Shown: positions 1-14,448, numbered from the stretch's first letter. The stretch: DNA of 64,000 nucleotides from Semisulcospira habei (GCA_036245525.1 BTPG01000007.1:119669444-119733443), one strand, 5' to 3'. The notes: generated from the letters alone by a model not told the origin. Made by a program: numbers and translations.

Positions 1-134
1 GAGAGAGAGAGAACAATGAACCTTAATTTTATAACGGTAAAAGTACTTGGTAACAAACTCGCCGTTACTACCATTAAGCTAAGAACTACCATTTAACACT
101 ATCACAAACAAAACAACAGTTTCACACGAAAGTA

Positions 135-238
<104 letters not shown>

Positions 239-308
239 GAAATGAAATGAAATGAAATTTCTGAACGGAAGAAGCAGTTAGCACATGTGCCATTTTTCAC
301 GCTTGCCG

Positions 309-448
309 GAACGTTCGAGCAAGGTCGCGCTGTCTAGTGACCTCGTATGTGTGACATCAAAGTGACATCAAAGTGTAGAGCCGCTCTATTTTTATTTTTA
401 GTCATAGTTGTTTTCTGTGCGCGTGAATTTAGCAGCCAGTCAGTGTGT

Positions 449-453
<5 letters not shown>
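309..453 (+). mobile_element. Partial LTR copy cut off by a GA microsatellite
   Basis: About 145 bp match positions near 2531-2678 of the LTR-like sequence almost base for base, in the same orientation. The match stops where a GA tract begins at 454. It is a second, truncated copy of the same terminal repeat family; no internal retroelement region is attached. Confidence 0.7.
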
Positions 454-519
<66 letters not shown>

Positions 520-662
520 TTGATTGATTGATTGACTTTATTTTCCTAGGAAAGAGGTTTTAGGCGGGCAGGCCCATCATTACAAACCTATAACTTATAA
601 CTAATGTACACAACCAAGACAACAACATACAAAACAACGTATTGAACGTGAAGAAAAAGAAG

Positions 663-732
663 CACACACACACGCACGCACACGCACACACACACACACA
701 CACACACACGCACGCAGGCGCGTGCGCACACA
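663..732. repeat. (CA)n microsatellite
   Basis: Interrupted CA tract with CG interruptions. No coding content. Confidence 0.9.
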
Positions 733-792
733 CAAGGCTGGTTACATCAGCAGCTGTAAGCCACAACAACTTGAGGTATATATAGAGAGTGC

Positions 793-3278
<2,486 letters not shown>

Positions 3279-3382
3279 TTTTGGCACCTATATATATAGC
3301 TGACCGTTGAAATGAGTAAAATGAAGTACGTCAAGGTCTGAAGAATAATTTGTAGAGACCATTTCTAAATGTCCTATGAGAT

Positions 3383-4440
3383 TTAAGAGATTTTTGTTTT
3401 TGGTAAGGAGTTCCATAGGGATGCACCCGAAAAAGAAAAGCTAGTCTTAAACAGATCAATTCTAGGGCGAGTCACGACAAGATTGTTCCTCTGGTTTATC
3501 TGGCGAGTTTGCGAGTGTCGGAACATTGTAAGTAAATACTGTGGAGCTTTGCCATCGACGATTTTGTGCATCAGCATCGCTTTATTGTCGAGGAGCTGCT
3601 TTTCCAATGGCAATATGTTTAGTTGGACAAGCTTTTCGTCCGTGGTCAAATTTGAACATGGTAGTATTAGCTTTGCTGCGCGACGGTGGAGCGAGTTCAG
3701 TCTTTTGAAGTTCACAAACCATATAGGTGAGGCTAGCGCTGGCAGGGGATCTAACTGTTGTCTGTCCAGCGCTGTGATTCCCCTTGGTTTGAGTACAGTC
3801 TTTTGAAGTGATTTTCACAGCAGCCATCCCATATAGGGGAGGAATAGTCAAAATGAGGCTTGATGTAGGCATTGTAAAACAGTTTTCTAGTTGGAAGATC
3901 TATAATGCGTTTTAAGCGTGACAGAAGAAATAGTTTTTTAGACACGGCTTTGCAAATTTTGTCAACATGTGATTGCCACTGAAAGTGATCGTCGATAACA
4001 ACACCAAGTACAGAATGTTCCGACACTTGCTTAATTGGATCATTGCCAATGGCAAGGTTTAGAGGGAACGGGTGAAGCTGGTGTTTTTCGCGTGTTGCGA
4101 GGAGCATTGTTTCAGTTTTGGAAGGATTCAGTACCATATTTTTTTAATCACACCAAGCTGTTACCTCATCTAGAATGCCCTGTAAAGTATTTGATATTTG
4201 TTGGACGTCTCATTTTCGCTGATGTATGCAAAGTGATGTCATCCGCAAACATCTCACAAGTGATGTTTGCGTCAGACAGCTGCAGGGGTAAGTCATTTAT
4301 AAATATCGTTAAATAAGAGAGGTTCGAGAATGGGGTCTTGGGGAACCCCATATTTGACAAATCCTTCTGATGAGAATTTACCGTTACGATATGAGCAAAT
4401 CTCATATTAAGGTCGCTTGTCTGGAACCCTGTTCAGAAAT
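3383..4440 (-). pseudogene. CR1/L2-type LINE fragment, RT palm and thumb
   Basis: Minus-strand frames, broken by frameshifts, encode the RT block from GVPQDPILEPLLF and the FADDITLH catalytic box (near 4240) through a thumb region (NAYIKPHFDYSSPIWDGCC) to the family-typical C-terminus ending near ASLWNSLPKTKIS. Each piece matches the CR1/L2 type of RT. The upstream RT part is displaced to 4823-5106 by about 400 bp of non-coding, T- and A-rich sequence. A decayed copy. Confidence 0.8.
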
Positions 4441-4822
4441 AAGTTTGTATTAACTCATTGAATGTAAATATAACTTTTTCTTCTTTTTTTTTTTTTTTGC
4501 AGATGAATCTGAATTGAATAAAGAATTCTTATACGAAGTAATACATTTGTTTTGCAGAAAACAAGCTTTATCTGTTAAAATGAGTCAAATTGCAAAAACA
4601 ATTATTTAGCAAGGGACAAAAATAAGCATTGTGATTCCGGTCATTTGTAACGTTCAACACCTTGTAGCATGACACCATGCTTAGCACAATACAAATTCTT
4701 CTCGAACTCCCTAAAAATGTTACCAAAAAAAAACCACACAAAAAAAAAACACAAAAAAAAATTTGTGTCAGGTACATGCAATCAAATCAAAATCAGTTCT
4801 CAAAATGAGAGATGAAATTTCA
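4441..4822. other. Non-coding spacer splitting a LINE
   Basis: AT-rich sequence with a poly-T run near 4480 and poly-A runs near 4725-4760. I see no gene. It separates two parts of one RT domain. Confidence 0.5.
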
Positions 4823-5106
4823 GCTCTGTGTAATGTTTTCTCTCTGACCTTTTGAGATTTGCTCATATACACGTTGAGTGCGATCCTTCAGGTACGATTG
4901 AAAGAAAGCAACTGATCTATGACTTCTCAGATACAACTGAAGCTTACGAAGAAGCAGCTGATGGTCAATGAGGGCAAACGCTTTCTTAAAGTCGAGGAAG
5001 ACAGCACTTGACATGTGGGATTGGTTAATTTCGTTTAGCCATTTATCGGTTACATGTATTAGTGCAGTCTGACATGAATGGTGAGGCCGAAAGCCAGACT
5101 GAAATT
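4823..5106 (-). pseudogene. CR1/L2-type LINE fragment, RT fingers
   Basis: The minus strand encodes QSGFRPHHSCQTALIHVTDKW and then the motif A region AVFLDFKKAFALIDHQLL, where the family normally has FDLIDH. This is the N-terminal neighbour of the RT fragment at 3383-4440. It is cut off upstream by a GA tract. Confidence 0.8.
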
Positions 5107-5108
5107 TG

Positions 5109-5168
5109 AGAGAGAGAGAGAGAGAGAGGAGGGGGAGGGAGAGAGAGAGAGAGAGAGAGAGGGGGGAG

Positions 5169-5265
<97 letters not shown>
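5109..5265. repeat. (GA)n microsatellite with GGGA interruptions
   Basis: GA-rich tract; an imperfect first part (5109-5170) is followed by a pure tract. Confidence 0.95.
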
Positions 5266-5266
<1 letters not shown>

Positions 5267-5431
5267 AAACGGTAGTCCAAAAGAAGCACTCGTTTCAATA
5301 ATGATTTTGCTGTAGCTGTTGTTGTCGAGGAGGGGGGGGGGGGGAGAGGGGAGGGGGCTGGGAGGCCTGTCAAAAAAAAAACAAAAGATCGTAACAAATG
5401 CGACCACTGCCAGCACACGTCATAAACAAGA

Positions 5432-6124
5432 TTAACCCTTTTTATTCTGATACGCTGCTACTTGAAATTAATTGACTATGATAGTCCAAGGGTGGTGCCA
5501 GAATAGCTTGGCGCCTGATGGACATGGATCGAATGTGAAAGCGTCTGTTGGTCCCTCTCTATTCTGGCGCCACCCTTGAACTAAAATGGTTGATCTGTCC
5601 ATGAATCTGTAATGTAGCCGCCATAGGACAATAAGCAATTTTTTTTTTTTTTAACCCAGACCGTCTATGCTGCTACCACAGCGAATAGCGATGTGACTAT
5701 GCGTCCAGGCCACCATCTGCTGATTTGCTAGATAACATCGTGATCAGTAACTAGGACAACCTGATAACGACAACGGCGGCTCGTTTATCACTGTCCGTGC
5801 CGTAGTTTAGCCCAAAGGCTAACTGACACAGTCTGCAAGAGGCGCGGATCCTCATGAGCCCCTGCCAGTAGTCTGCGGTCTAAGCTGGACACTAGCCCAT
5901 TAAATCCTGAGGCTGATTTTTTATTTTTAAAAAAATGCTTTTTGTCCTATGAAGGCGACATTACAGATTAGGAGATAGGTCAAGCATTTCAAGTTAGTTC
6001 ACTCAAGGTTGATGCCAGAATAGCTTGGCGCCACTGCAAGCGCCAAACTATTCTGGCACCACCCCTTGAACTATCATAGTCTTTTTTTTTCAAGCAATGG
6101 GTGTATCGGGATGAAAAGGGTTAA
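5432..6124. mobile_element. TTAA-flanked palindrome-rich element, 685 bp
   Basis: Bounded by TTAA-CCC on the left (TTAA 5432-5435) and GGG-TTAA on the right (TTAA 6121-6124). These are the ends expected of a non-autonomous piggyBac-like element. It contains two copies of the TGGCACTACC-type hairpin motif, near 5475-5590 and 5995-6080, and a half copy of the second palindrome family at 5838-5872. No transposase is present. Confidence 0.65.
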
Positions 6125-6671
6125 CAACGGAATACCGAAGTTATCAGTCATCCTCGTCTCTGGCAAGAGAGAAGCCACACCAATCAAGCGCCACCGTCAT
6201 GATCAGCCGCTTTCACAGTCCCTCAACTGGCGCTAGAATTCAAAGACTGAGTTCACACCGGTTGTCTCACCCGATTCCCTACCGCAGCGACAGCGAATAA
6301 GGGGAGAAAACCAGTGTGGACTGAGTCAGGAGCATCAGTGTTCCTCGGCACAGTGACAGCGGGATCGGAACCGCCGGAAGTGACCAGTCCATCACTGTCC
6401 GTTCCGGGACGAGCTCCTCGCGTGCGAAGGCGCGTTTGTATTGGTGTTAATAAATTATTTATATTCCGTTTCGCCGGCTTCCTGAGTAAAACTTTGCACA
6501 CAAATGTTGATCAGTATCCCTCCCCACGCCTCAGGCTCCGTCCGTGAGGTGGACTTAGTCGCCTGATCGGCGTTAAACCCAAATAAATAAATAAATAACC
6601 CTACCCACGCCAGGTATTCTGGCACCACCCGGACTTGGACGTTCATTAGTGAGGTTACGTGTTGGACGAAT
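6125..6671. other. Unclassified interspersed sequence with a LINE 3' tail
   Basis: No gene is visible. At about 6535-6598 there is a short piece whose end (CGGCGTTAAACCCAAATAA, then AAAT repeats) matches the 3' end of the Nimb-like LINE at 31148-37151. Similar but imperfect sequences flank it (CCCTCCCCACGCC and CCCTACCCACGCC). It looks like a roughly 64-bp, extremely 5'-truncated insertion. Confidence 0.45.
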
Positions 6672-6683
6672 GACTACCAACAA

Positions 6684-7085
6684 TGATTGATTGATTGATT
6701 GTACATTGCTTAACGTCCCGACAGCAACAAGGCTTTCTCAGGACGTGCCTGCACTGCTTGTGAAAAAAAAAAAAAAAAAAAAAAAAAAACAGAACATTGA
6801 ATGTATGTCGCCAGCCGGTCAAATACGTTAAATAAACCTAACACATGGGGCTAAATAAAGCTAAGACCATTTAGCAACACACATCCAATATCAAGAGCTA
6901 CAGGCAGTGCAGACAGTAGGGAGAGTTTTTAAAAGGCAAATACAGGTGAATGGGCAAAGGGTAGACAGAAACACATGCCCCAGAATAGAGAGAAAAACCC
7001 ACCCTGTGGGGCTGACCAGGGTGACCCTGGGAACTAAAAAATACCTAACCCCACCCAAGTCCCCCAGGGCAGACCCGGGTGGGGG
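6684..7085 (-). mobile_element. SINE-like repeat, copy 1
   Basis: A roughly 390-bp unit found five times in the window. In its own orientation it starts CCCCACCCGGGTCTGCC and ends with CAAT repeats. Perfect 12-bp target duplications (GACTACCAACAA) lie at 6672-6683 and 7086-7097. This copy has a poly-A insertion near 6762. It has no coding capacity, and all five copies are 379-402 bp long, which fits a SINE better than randomly truncated LINEs. Confidence 0.85.
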
Positions 7086-7093
7086 GACTACCA

Positions 7094-7313
7094 ACAACAA
7101 ACGGCGAGAGCTAAGTCACGGCGGATAACCAGGGTGTACCAGAAACATAGATAACACTCTAAACACCTCCAAGAGGCATAAATCCTCATGAGCCCTGCGG
7201 GCTCATGAGGATCTATGCCTCTTGGAGATGTTCTCCAAGAGAATGTCAGTATCAATGGCAAAAGTTGGTTATCAAGCCGTGACTTCGCTCTCGTTCGTTG
7301 TTGCCGGTAGTCA
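7094..7313. repeat. 220-bp palindromic element with inner hairpin
   Basis: The outer arms (CAACAACAAACGGCGAGAGC on the left; its near complement ends at about 7313) enclose a second, tighter palindrome (7167-7227) of the CTCATGAGGATC family. The same outer arm occurs alone at about 12063-12150. The SINE at 6684-7085 is inserted at its left edge. Confidence 0.7.
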
Positions 7314-7412
7314 CAGTCGTCAATGACTATTGTCGACCTGGCCACTGTGAAACGCGTGGAGGGAGGGGATGGACAAGCCTTTATCGGAATACACCAGTTT
7401 GTAAAATAGGTT

Positions 7413-7500
7413 TGACTAAAATAGTTCAAGGGTAGTGCCAGAATAGCTTTGCTCTTCTAGGCGCGAATCTATTCTGGCACCACCCTTGAACTAAAGCCAT
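7413..7500. repeat. TGGCACTACC hairpin, core only
   Basis: Palindromic core with TTCAAGGGTAGTGCCAGAAT on the left and its near complement on the right. No TTAA ends are recognisable. Confidence 0.65.
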
Positions 7501-7736
7501 TGGTCTATATATTCTGTTCTGTAATCCTCCTTGTTTTAGACTGAATGTTAATTAGAACATATTATGTATGCATTGTTGGTTACTTCATTGTAAAAGTGGT
7601 GTGTTCAGGTATTGTGTTTTTTTGTGTGTTTTGTTATGTGCATATGTCATTGTATTTTTACTTACTTACGCATATCACCCTTCCCAGGGTATAGGCCGTC
7701 GACGAGAGACCTCCAGCGACTCCTGTCCTGTGCTTC

Positions 7737-9608
7737 TCATTCGATTTTACTCCAGGTAGTTCCCAGTCTCTTGATGTCTGCTTGGAGGTATCGACGCCAG
7801 GTGTTTCTTGGCCTGCCTCTTTTCCTCTTTCCCTGGGGGTTCCATGACAATGCCTGCCTAGTGATACTGGAAACTGCCTTTCTCAGACTGTGACCAATCC
7901 ATCCCCATCTTCTTCGCCCAGTTTCATTCTCTGCTGTTATTTGCTCTGTTCTCTCCCAGAGTTTGATGTTGCTGATTTTCTCTGGCCAGTGGATTTTCAA
8001 GATTCTTCTAAGGCAACTGTTAATGAAGATCTGTACTCTGTTGACTGTGGTTTTTGTCAACCTCCAAGTCTCTGCTCCATATAGGAGAACTGCTTTTACG
8101 TTTGAGTTGAAAATCCTGACTTTGGTGTGTTGTGACAGCTCTCTGGGAACTCCACACTTTTTTCAGCTGGAGAAAGGCTGCTCTGGATTTACCGATTTGT
8201 GCTCTGATATCTGCATCAGTGCCACCTTTTTTGTGGATGATGCTCCCGAGATAGGTGAAGGACTCCACCTCATCCAGCGGGGTGCCAGCAAGCAAGACTG
8301 GTTCTTCCCTGGTTGCGTTCAGCCTCATTGTCTTTGTTTTCTGTTTGTGGATGGTGAGGCCCACCTGGGACGAGATGTCAGCAAGCCTCGTGGTCTTGTC
8401 CTGCATTTGTTGATGAGTGTGGGACAGTAACGCCAAGTCGTCTGCAAAATCGAGGTCGTCAAGCTGTGTCCACAGTGTCCACTGTATTCCGCTTCTTCTC
8501 TGCTCTGTGGTCCTCTTCATAACCCAGTCTAAGGCCAGTAGGAAGAGGAACGGAGACAGCAAACACCCCTGCCTCACGCCGGTTCTGATCTCGAGCTCCC
8601 TGGTGAACTGCCCTTAGTGGATCACGCGACATGTCATGCCATCGTAGCTGCTCTTGATCAGGCAGGCGAGCTTTGTGGGTACACCGTAATGTCGTAGGAG
8701 TTTCCACAAAGTCTCTCGGTCCACGCTGTCAAATGCTTTCTCGTAATCCACAAAGTTGATGTACAGGGGGGAGCTCCACTCCAGAGACTGCTCCACGATG
8801 ATGCGGAGAGTGGCAATCTGGTCTGTACATGATCGGTTTTTCCGGAATCCTGCTTGCTGTTCTCTCAGCTGGGGGTCGACGGAGCTCTTCATTCTCTCCA
8901 GGATGATCCTGTTGAAGACCTTTCCTGGTACTGACAGCAAGGTGATTCCTCTGTAGTTGGAACACTTGCTGAGGTCGCCTTTCTTGGGAAGCTTGATTAG
9001 GTACCCCTCCTTCCAGTCAGCCGGCATCACCTCCTCTTCCCAGATCTTTCCAAACAGTGGGTACAGCATCTCTACTGTTGTTTCTAGGTCTGCTTTCAGA
9101 GCCTCCGCTGGGATGCCATCTGGCCCTGCTGCTTTGCCGTTCTTCAAAAATGCCACTGCTCTTCTGATCTCTTCCCGGTTGGGTCTGTCACAGCTGATGG
9201 GTAGGTCAGTCTCTGCTGGATGGATGTCTGGGGGTCGGGTGGGGTGGGTCTGTTCAGTAACTCTTCAAAATACTCGGCCCATCTGTCAAGTTGGTCTGCT
9301 CTGTCTGCAATAGGCTTGCCTTCTTTGGCTTTTACTGGTCTTTCTGTATGGCCATACTTGCCTGACAATTTTCTGGTAATGTCGTAGAGCTGTTTCAGGT
9401 TGCCGCTGCCTGCTGCCTTTTCTGCCTCTGCTGCTAGGCCATCTGTGTAGGCTCTCTTGTCTGCCCTGATACTCCGCGTCACCTCGCGGTTGGCTTCCGA
9501 GTATTCCTCATGTGCCCTTGCTTTGGCCGCTCTCGTGCGACTGTTGTTGACAACTGTTTTCTTCATGTGCCCTTGCTTTGGCCGCTCTCGTGCGACTGTT
9601 GTTGACAA
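7737..9608 (-). pseudogene. RTE reverse transcriptase and C-terminal region, frameshifted
   Basis: Successive minus-strand frames give the linker (9144-9608), the RT fingers and palm (8614-9156) with motif A in YINFVDYEKAFDSVDRE, the catalytic box DFADDLALLSH (8020-8577), and the thumb and tail ending in RWGWIGHSLRK and GRPRNTWRR (7737-8060). The parts are in the right order, so this is one element broken by small indels, not a mixture. RT activity is not expected. Confidence 0.85.
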
Positions 9609-10662
9609 CTGTTTTCTTCTGCTTCCTCACTTCTATCTTCTTCAAGGTCTGTGCCGACGGCCAGTCATTGTGATGGTGTTTCTTGAACCCCACAGTGTCT
9701 TTGCAGATTGAGTTCAGTGCCTCTCTAACTGCCTTCCACAGCTGTTCTGTGGTGACCGCCTCCTCTTCATTTACTAGCTCCTGTAGCGCTTGAAACCGGT
9801 TGGACAACACCAGTTTGAACTCTTCTCTCACTCCCGTCTCTCTCAGAAGGCCTACATTATAGCGCTGTCTTCTTGTTGTCCCTGTGCTGCTTTTCTTTAA
9901 CTTGAGCTTTATTGTTAAGGTGAGCAGATGATGGTCTGAGGTGACATCTGCTCCCCTTCTCACTCGAACATCTTGAAGGGATCTTCTAAACTTCTTGCTA
10001 ATGCAGATATGGTCTATTTGGTTCTCTGTAGTATGGTCAGGTGAGACCCACGTTGCTTTGTGTATTCTTCTGTGTGGGAAGATGCTGCCTCCAATGACAT
10101 GTCTGTTTAGAGCACAAAAGTCTACGAACCTCTCCCCGTTCTCACTCATCTCCCCTAGTCCCTGTCTCCCCATCACCTCTTCGTATCCGGTGTTGTCCTC
10201 CCCTATTTTGACATTAAAATCACCCATGACGATGGTGATGTCTCGCTCCGCACATTTGTCCACAGCACTCTGGAGTCGGTCGTAGAACTCTTGTTTCTCT
10301 TCCTCGCCACTGTCATTGGTGGGCGCATAACACTGAATGACGTTCAACTTGATCTGTCTCCTAGTTCTAAAGGCTGCTGTGATAATTCTTGGCTCAAGAG
10401 GTTCCAAGCCAATCAGCGCTCTCTGTGCCACTGGTGACAGCATGAATGCTACATCTTCTGTATGGGGGGGGGGGGGGGGGGCATTCTCCTCTTCATGACC
10501 TGAATACAGAATCATCTCCCCACTTAACAGCCTTTTCTGCCCAGGCTGCGTTGATCTGGCTTCACTGATACCTAGCAGGGAAAGGTTCTACTTTTGCATT
10601 TCCGCTGCTATCTGGGCGGACTTCCCGCTCTGGTACATTGTCTTGACATTCCATGTGCCCAT
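9508..10662 (-). pseudogene. RTE endonuclease domain
   Basis: An apurinic/apyrimidinic-type endonuclease (EEP fold) begins MGTWNVKTMYQSGK. It carries the metal-binding and catalytic blocks VMGDFNVKIG and TSDHHLL, and the family block NQIDHICISKKFRRSLQDVR. In working elements this domain nicks the target DNA. A TAG at codon 25 interrupts it. A poly-G run (about 10467-10483, read as poly-Pro) adds residues after EEENA. The frame runs into a linker and is lost at a 55-bp duplication. Confidence 0.85.
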
Positions 10663-11886
10663 GATTGTGTCCCTGGATAGAGAGAGGCGGCTCGGTCCTG
10701 TGGCTTCCGAAGACTTCCGGCTTTAACCACACGACGTCACAAATCTTCTGGTAGAAGAACCTTCCTCCTCCAGGAAAGGAATTGCTGTTTGTCTTTTCGT
10801 CGGCGTTTTTGTAGCTATTTCTTTATGTGCAACCCCCTTACTAGGAGGACCAGGGGTTTTCTGTCGGGGTCTCCTTCCCTTAGACCATGTTGGTTCACGG
10901 CACCTTATTTCATTCGGTGCACCCCTCTCGCGAGGGACCCCCTATCCACTACCCAGGGGACGCGCCTCAACGCCATATGGTCCCAGCGCGAGGATTGTAT
11001 TTTTAAGTCCCTTCTATTTACAGAAGGGAGTTTTTAGGACGGGTCGCGGTGGGGCGGATTTAATAGCATGTCCCTGATGTCAAAGGCGGGCAGGCTAAAC
11101 CTCTAACAATTAACAAGATAAAAAATACGTCATGTCTAGTTACGCTAACCTCGCTGCTGAACGTACATTTGGCGCGAAGCGCCGTATGTGTGTGTGTATG
11201 TATGTATGTATATGCATATGTATGTATGTGTGTGCGTATGTATGTAAACAAGAGAATCTCCGATATTTCTTACACTATGACAAAAGCTTGGAACTTGGCG
11301 AAATGCTTTCTTAAGTGGGTGGCTAAGAGAGCCTCCGAGCATATTGTAATTGAATGTCTCATTGAAAACATAAACAACCGTTTCACTATAGGAAGTCGGT
11401 TGACTCACCCAGATTAGAGTCCGTAATTTTTGTCATATTTACTGGAACTTTTGCATATAGCTAGTTTGGATAAAGACATTGGATGAGTTCGTTAGCCAGC
11501 TTTGTATCCTTTCAACTTCTTTAGTAAAAATTAATTCTTTTCACAAAACAATTAAAACACACACAAAAAACTTTACTTCTAGAGAAAGTCAGACAGTGGC
11601 GGTGACGTTAAAGAGGCAACTCCGTCACCATGCAGACACTGACAAAGAAGTACCCAACGGAGAAAGAAACATGCTTAGAAAAGACAGTTACAACACAATT
11701 TATTAATATTTCGGGTAAATACCCTTTGTCAAAATAAACAAACAAATAGAGAGATCAGTCGCTACTTATCTTCTTTTCAATCGTAGAAGGAATGTGGCAA
11801 CTCACTGGCATAATACTCTAAATATGACGTCATTCTCTCTCTCGCGCGCGGCGGCTCTCTCTCTCTCTCTCAAACATGCGCGCATT

Positions 11887-11946
11887 TCCAGGAGGAATAG
11901 ATCCTCATGCGCCCTCCAGGCGCATGAGGATCTATGCCTCTTGGAG
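11887..11946. repeat. CTCATGAGGATC-family hairpin
   Basis: A 60-bp near-perfect palindrome around GATCCTCATGCGCC, in the left arm of the large inverted repeat. Confidence 0.75.
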
Positions 11947-12070
11947 ATGTTTGGAGCGCGCGCGCACGCACGCACTAACACACACACATCGAAGCGCTTT
12001 CAGAAGAGCATGCAGGTGACCGGTGTACTTAGTATATCATGTAGCTAGGTAAAGTCAACCTGCTTTCACA

Positions 12071-13281
12071 ACAACAAACGGTGAGAGCGAAGTCACGGCG
12101 GATAACCAGGGTGTAACAGAAGCATAGACAACAGTCTAAACACCTCCAAGAAGCATAAATTTGGTGAGAAATGACAGCAGTAGCATCACCACCACAACTA
12201 CCACCAGAAGAAGGAGAAAAAAGGCACAAGTTAAATTTCCTTTGAATTTTATTTCATGATTATCATGATTAAAAAAGGTGTGTGTCTTTCTTTAAATTTT
12301 TTTAATATATTTTTTATTAAAACTGTGTTTCAACGGTAGGCTGATGAAGACCGTAAGATGCAGTTAGAAAGTACCTTAATGCAGTTAGAAATAAAGCCTG
12401 GATCTAAAGTCAAGAATGATAGTGTGAAATACACTTCAGCAAACCATGATAAGTGTGAAAACAGCCAATTGTCACCAAAGGTAGCTTTAACCACACAAAA
12501 AATGTTTTCTTTGCGTTGAGCTTCATCAGTGGGCACTGGTGGGCCCTTGACTAAGGCTGCTGGTCCCCAGGAAATATCTGTACTGGAAGGCCACGTGTAC
12601 AGCTCCCTATCCTGCATTATAAAGCTGACATGTGCCAGTCCCAGCACATGACATAATGGTTTAGCGTGACGCTGATAAAGAACTTACCTCTCTGTAAAAC
12701 TGCCATGATCTTCCCTGGAAAAAGCAACGTGGGTGTGTGCCGCCGTCTTTCCGGTTTGCTTCGGTGTTTTCCACGTGACTTTGTTTTACACCACAGCTTT
12801 GGACGCTCAAAACCAGATCAGAATTAATCAACACGATCTGTTTTCACAGACTGATTAAGTTTTCTCTCTTCTTTTTAAATAATTCGTTTTGAGCCAATCC
12901 CATTTTTGAGCCGGGCATCAGTTCCGGTAATGGACACATGTCAATTGTGACAATACACTATCGAGTGATAGATGATCTTTGCGTACACCGCAGCGGCTTA
13001 AAACGCCGGCCCCAAGAGAGTCAGGTAGGTGTTGCAGTATTAAGAGTGATTCCTTTGCATTCTCGCTCACGTTTCGATATCAGAAGCGAGTTTAACTGTA
13101 TGCTGACAGTTGTACTGAGTCACCTACCCAAGCAATATGATGCGTTTTTTCACGGCCATTTTACGTTCGATTCCGCCACAAGAAATGGTAAACAAGATGG
13201 GATGAACCATAACCCACAAAGTTCCTTCTATACGAGAGCTGTCTTCGCTGTCAAGGGTCTCTCTACCTTTTGTCTTTGACT
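12071..13281. other. Unique sequence inside the large inverted repeat
   Basis: Non-repetitive sequence that is partly promoter-like. A minus-strand candidate first exon lies at 12692-12709. A minus-strand open frame of about 105 codons (12330-12647) shows no recognisable domain. I see no other supported gene. Confidence 0.4.
12692..12709 (-). CDS. Possible first coding exon of an unidentified gene
   Basis: On the minus strand a pyrimidine-rich leader (CTTTTTCCAGG) precedes AAGATCATGG, which is followed by six codons (MAVLQR) and one further base (G, 12691) before a strong donor, GTAAGTTC. This looks like a housekeeping-type first exon with a very short coding part. No matching second exon was found within the next kilobases. 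It may equally be chance. Confidence 0.25.
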
Positions 13282-13294
13282 TGATTCTGGTGTT

Positions 13295-13683
13295 TGATTG
13301 ATTGATTGATTGTACATTGCTTAACGTCCCGACAGCAACAAGGCTTTCTCGGGACGTGCCTGCACTGCTTGTGAAAAAAAAACTAAACAGAACATTGAAT
13401 GTATGTCACCAGCCGGTCAAATACGTTAAATAAACCTAACACATGGGGCCTAAATAAAGCTAAGACCATTTAGCAACACACATCCAATATCAAGCGCTAC
13501 AGGCAGTGCAGACAGTAGGGAGAGTTTTAAAAAGGCAAATACAGGTGAATGGACAAAGGGTAGACAGAAACACATGCCCCAGAATAGAGAGAAAAACCCA
13601 CCCTGTGGGGCTGACCAGGGTGACCCTGGGAACTAAAAAATACCTAACCCCACCCAAGTCCCCCAGGGCAGACCCGGGTGGGG
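13295..13683 (-). mobile_element. SINE-like repeat, copy 2
   Basis: Same 390-bp family. Perfect 13-bp target duplication TGATTCTGGTGTT at 13282-13294 and 13684-13696. It lies inside the unique centre of the large inverted repeat. Confidence 0.85.
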
Positions 13684-14030
13684 TGATTCTGGTGTTGAAA
13701 TATCTCCTTTTGAAAAAGCCTCGCAGATGTGCCAATGTACCATAGTGAACTCTATAAGGGGCGCGCGCAGTGGATACGCGTCATTTGTTTGTCAAGCGTC
13801 ATTTCAGTGTCATGACGTATTTTTGTTTTTACGTAATTTTATATTTAACGTGATATGAGCTTCGCTTTCGCTTCAAGACTTGGGAAAATGGTGACAAAAC
13901 TAGAATTTCACGGTTCAATTTCAGTCTTGCTATAATTTGTGTGAAAGCAGGTTGACTTTACCTAGCTACTGCTGAAAGCGTGTCGATGTGTGTGTATGTG
14001 TGTGCGTGCGTGCACGCGCGCGTTCCAAAC

Positions 14031-14093
14031 ATCCTCATGAGGCATAGATGCTCATGCGTTCTCCGGGCACATGAGGATCTATGCCTCTTGGAG
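14031..14093. repeat. CTCATGAGGATC-family hairpin
   Basis: Imperfect palindrome in the right arm of the large inverted repeat. It ends in GGATCTATGCCTCTTGGAGA. Confidence 0.7.
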
Positions 14094-14104
14094 ATGCACG
14101 TATA

Positions 14105-14106
<2 letters not shown>

Positions 14107-14199
<93 letters not shown>

Positions 14200-14214
14200 A
14201 AGCGAGAGAGAGAA
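14107..14214. repeat. (GA)n microsatellite
   Basis: Long GA tract inside the right arm of the inverted repeat. Confidence 0.95.
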
Positions 14215-14447
14215 TTACGTCATATTTAGAGTATGTCTGCGTGGTGGCGGAGTTGCATCTTTTAAGTCACCGCCACTGTCTGACTTTCTACAGATGTCAA
14301 GGTTTTTTAACTTTAATTTTTTTCTGAAAAGAATTAATTTTTACTGAAGAAGTTTAAAGGGAACAAAGCTGGCTAACGAACTCATCCAATGTCTTTTTCC
14401 AAACTAGCTATATCGGGTCACCTGAATGCTCTTCTGAAAGCGCGACG

Positions 14448-14448
<1 letters not shown>

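Larger units (their letters stand above)
7661..10993 (-). mobile_element. RTE-type LINE, apparently full length (3.33 kb)
   Basis: Flanked by a 12-bp target duplication (ATTGTATTTTTA at 7649-7660 and 10994-11005). The 3' end is a short GTAA repeat, as in RTE elements. The order on the minus strand is: 5' leader, endonuclease from an ATG at 10660-10662, RT, and a short C-terminal tail. Damage includes an in-frame TAG at codon 25 (10588-10590), a 55-bp tandem duplication at about 9509-9618 that shifts the frame, and later frame changes. Two 5'-truncated relatives lie at 28877-29655 and 42575-43083. Confidence 0.9.

Noticed and set aside
12330..12647. Minus-strand open frame of 105 codons near the candidate first exon
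   Set aside because: No recognisable domain, no convincing acceptor, and no phase link to the upstream donor.
12938..13027. Plus-strand ATG exon with donor GTAGGTG
   Set aside because: Short, no domain, weak context; likely chance.
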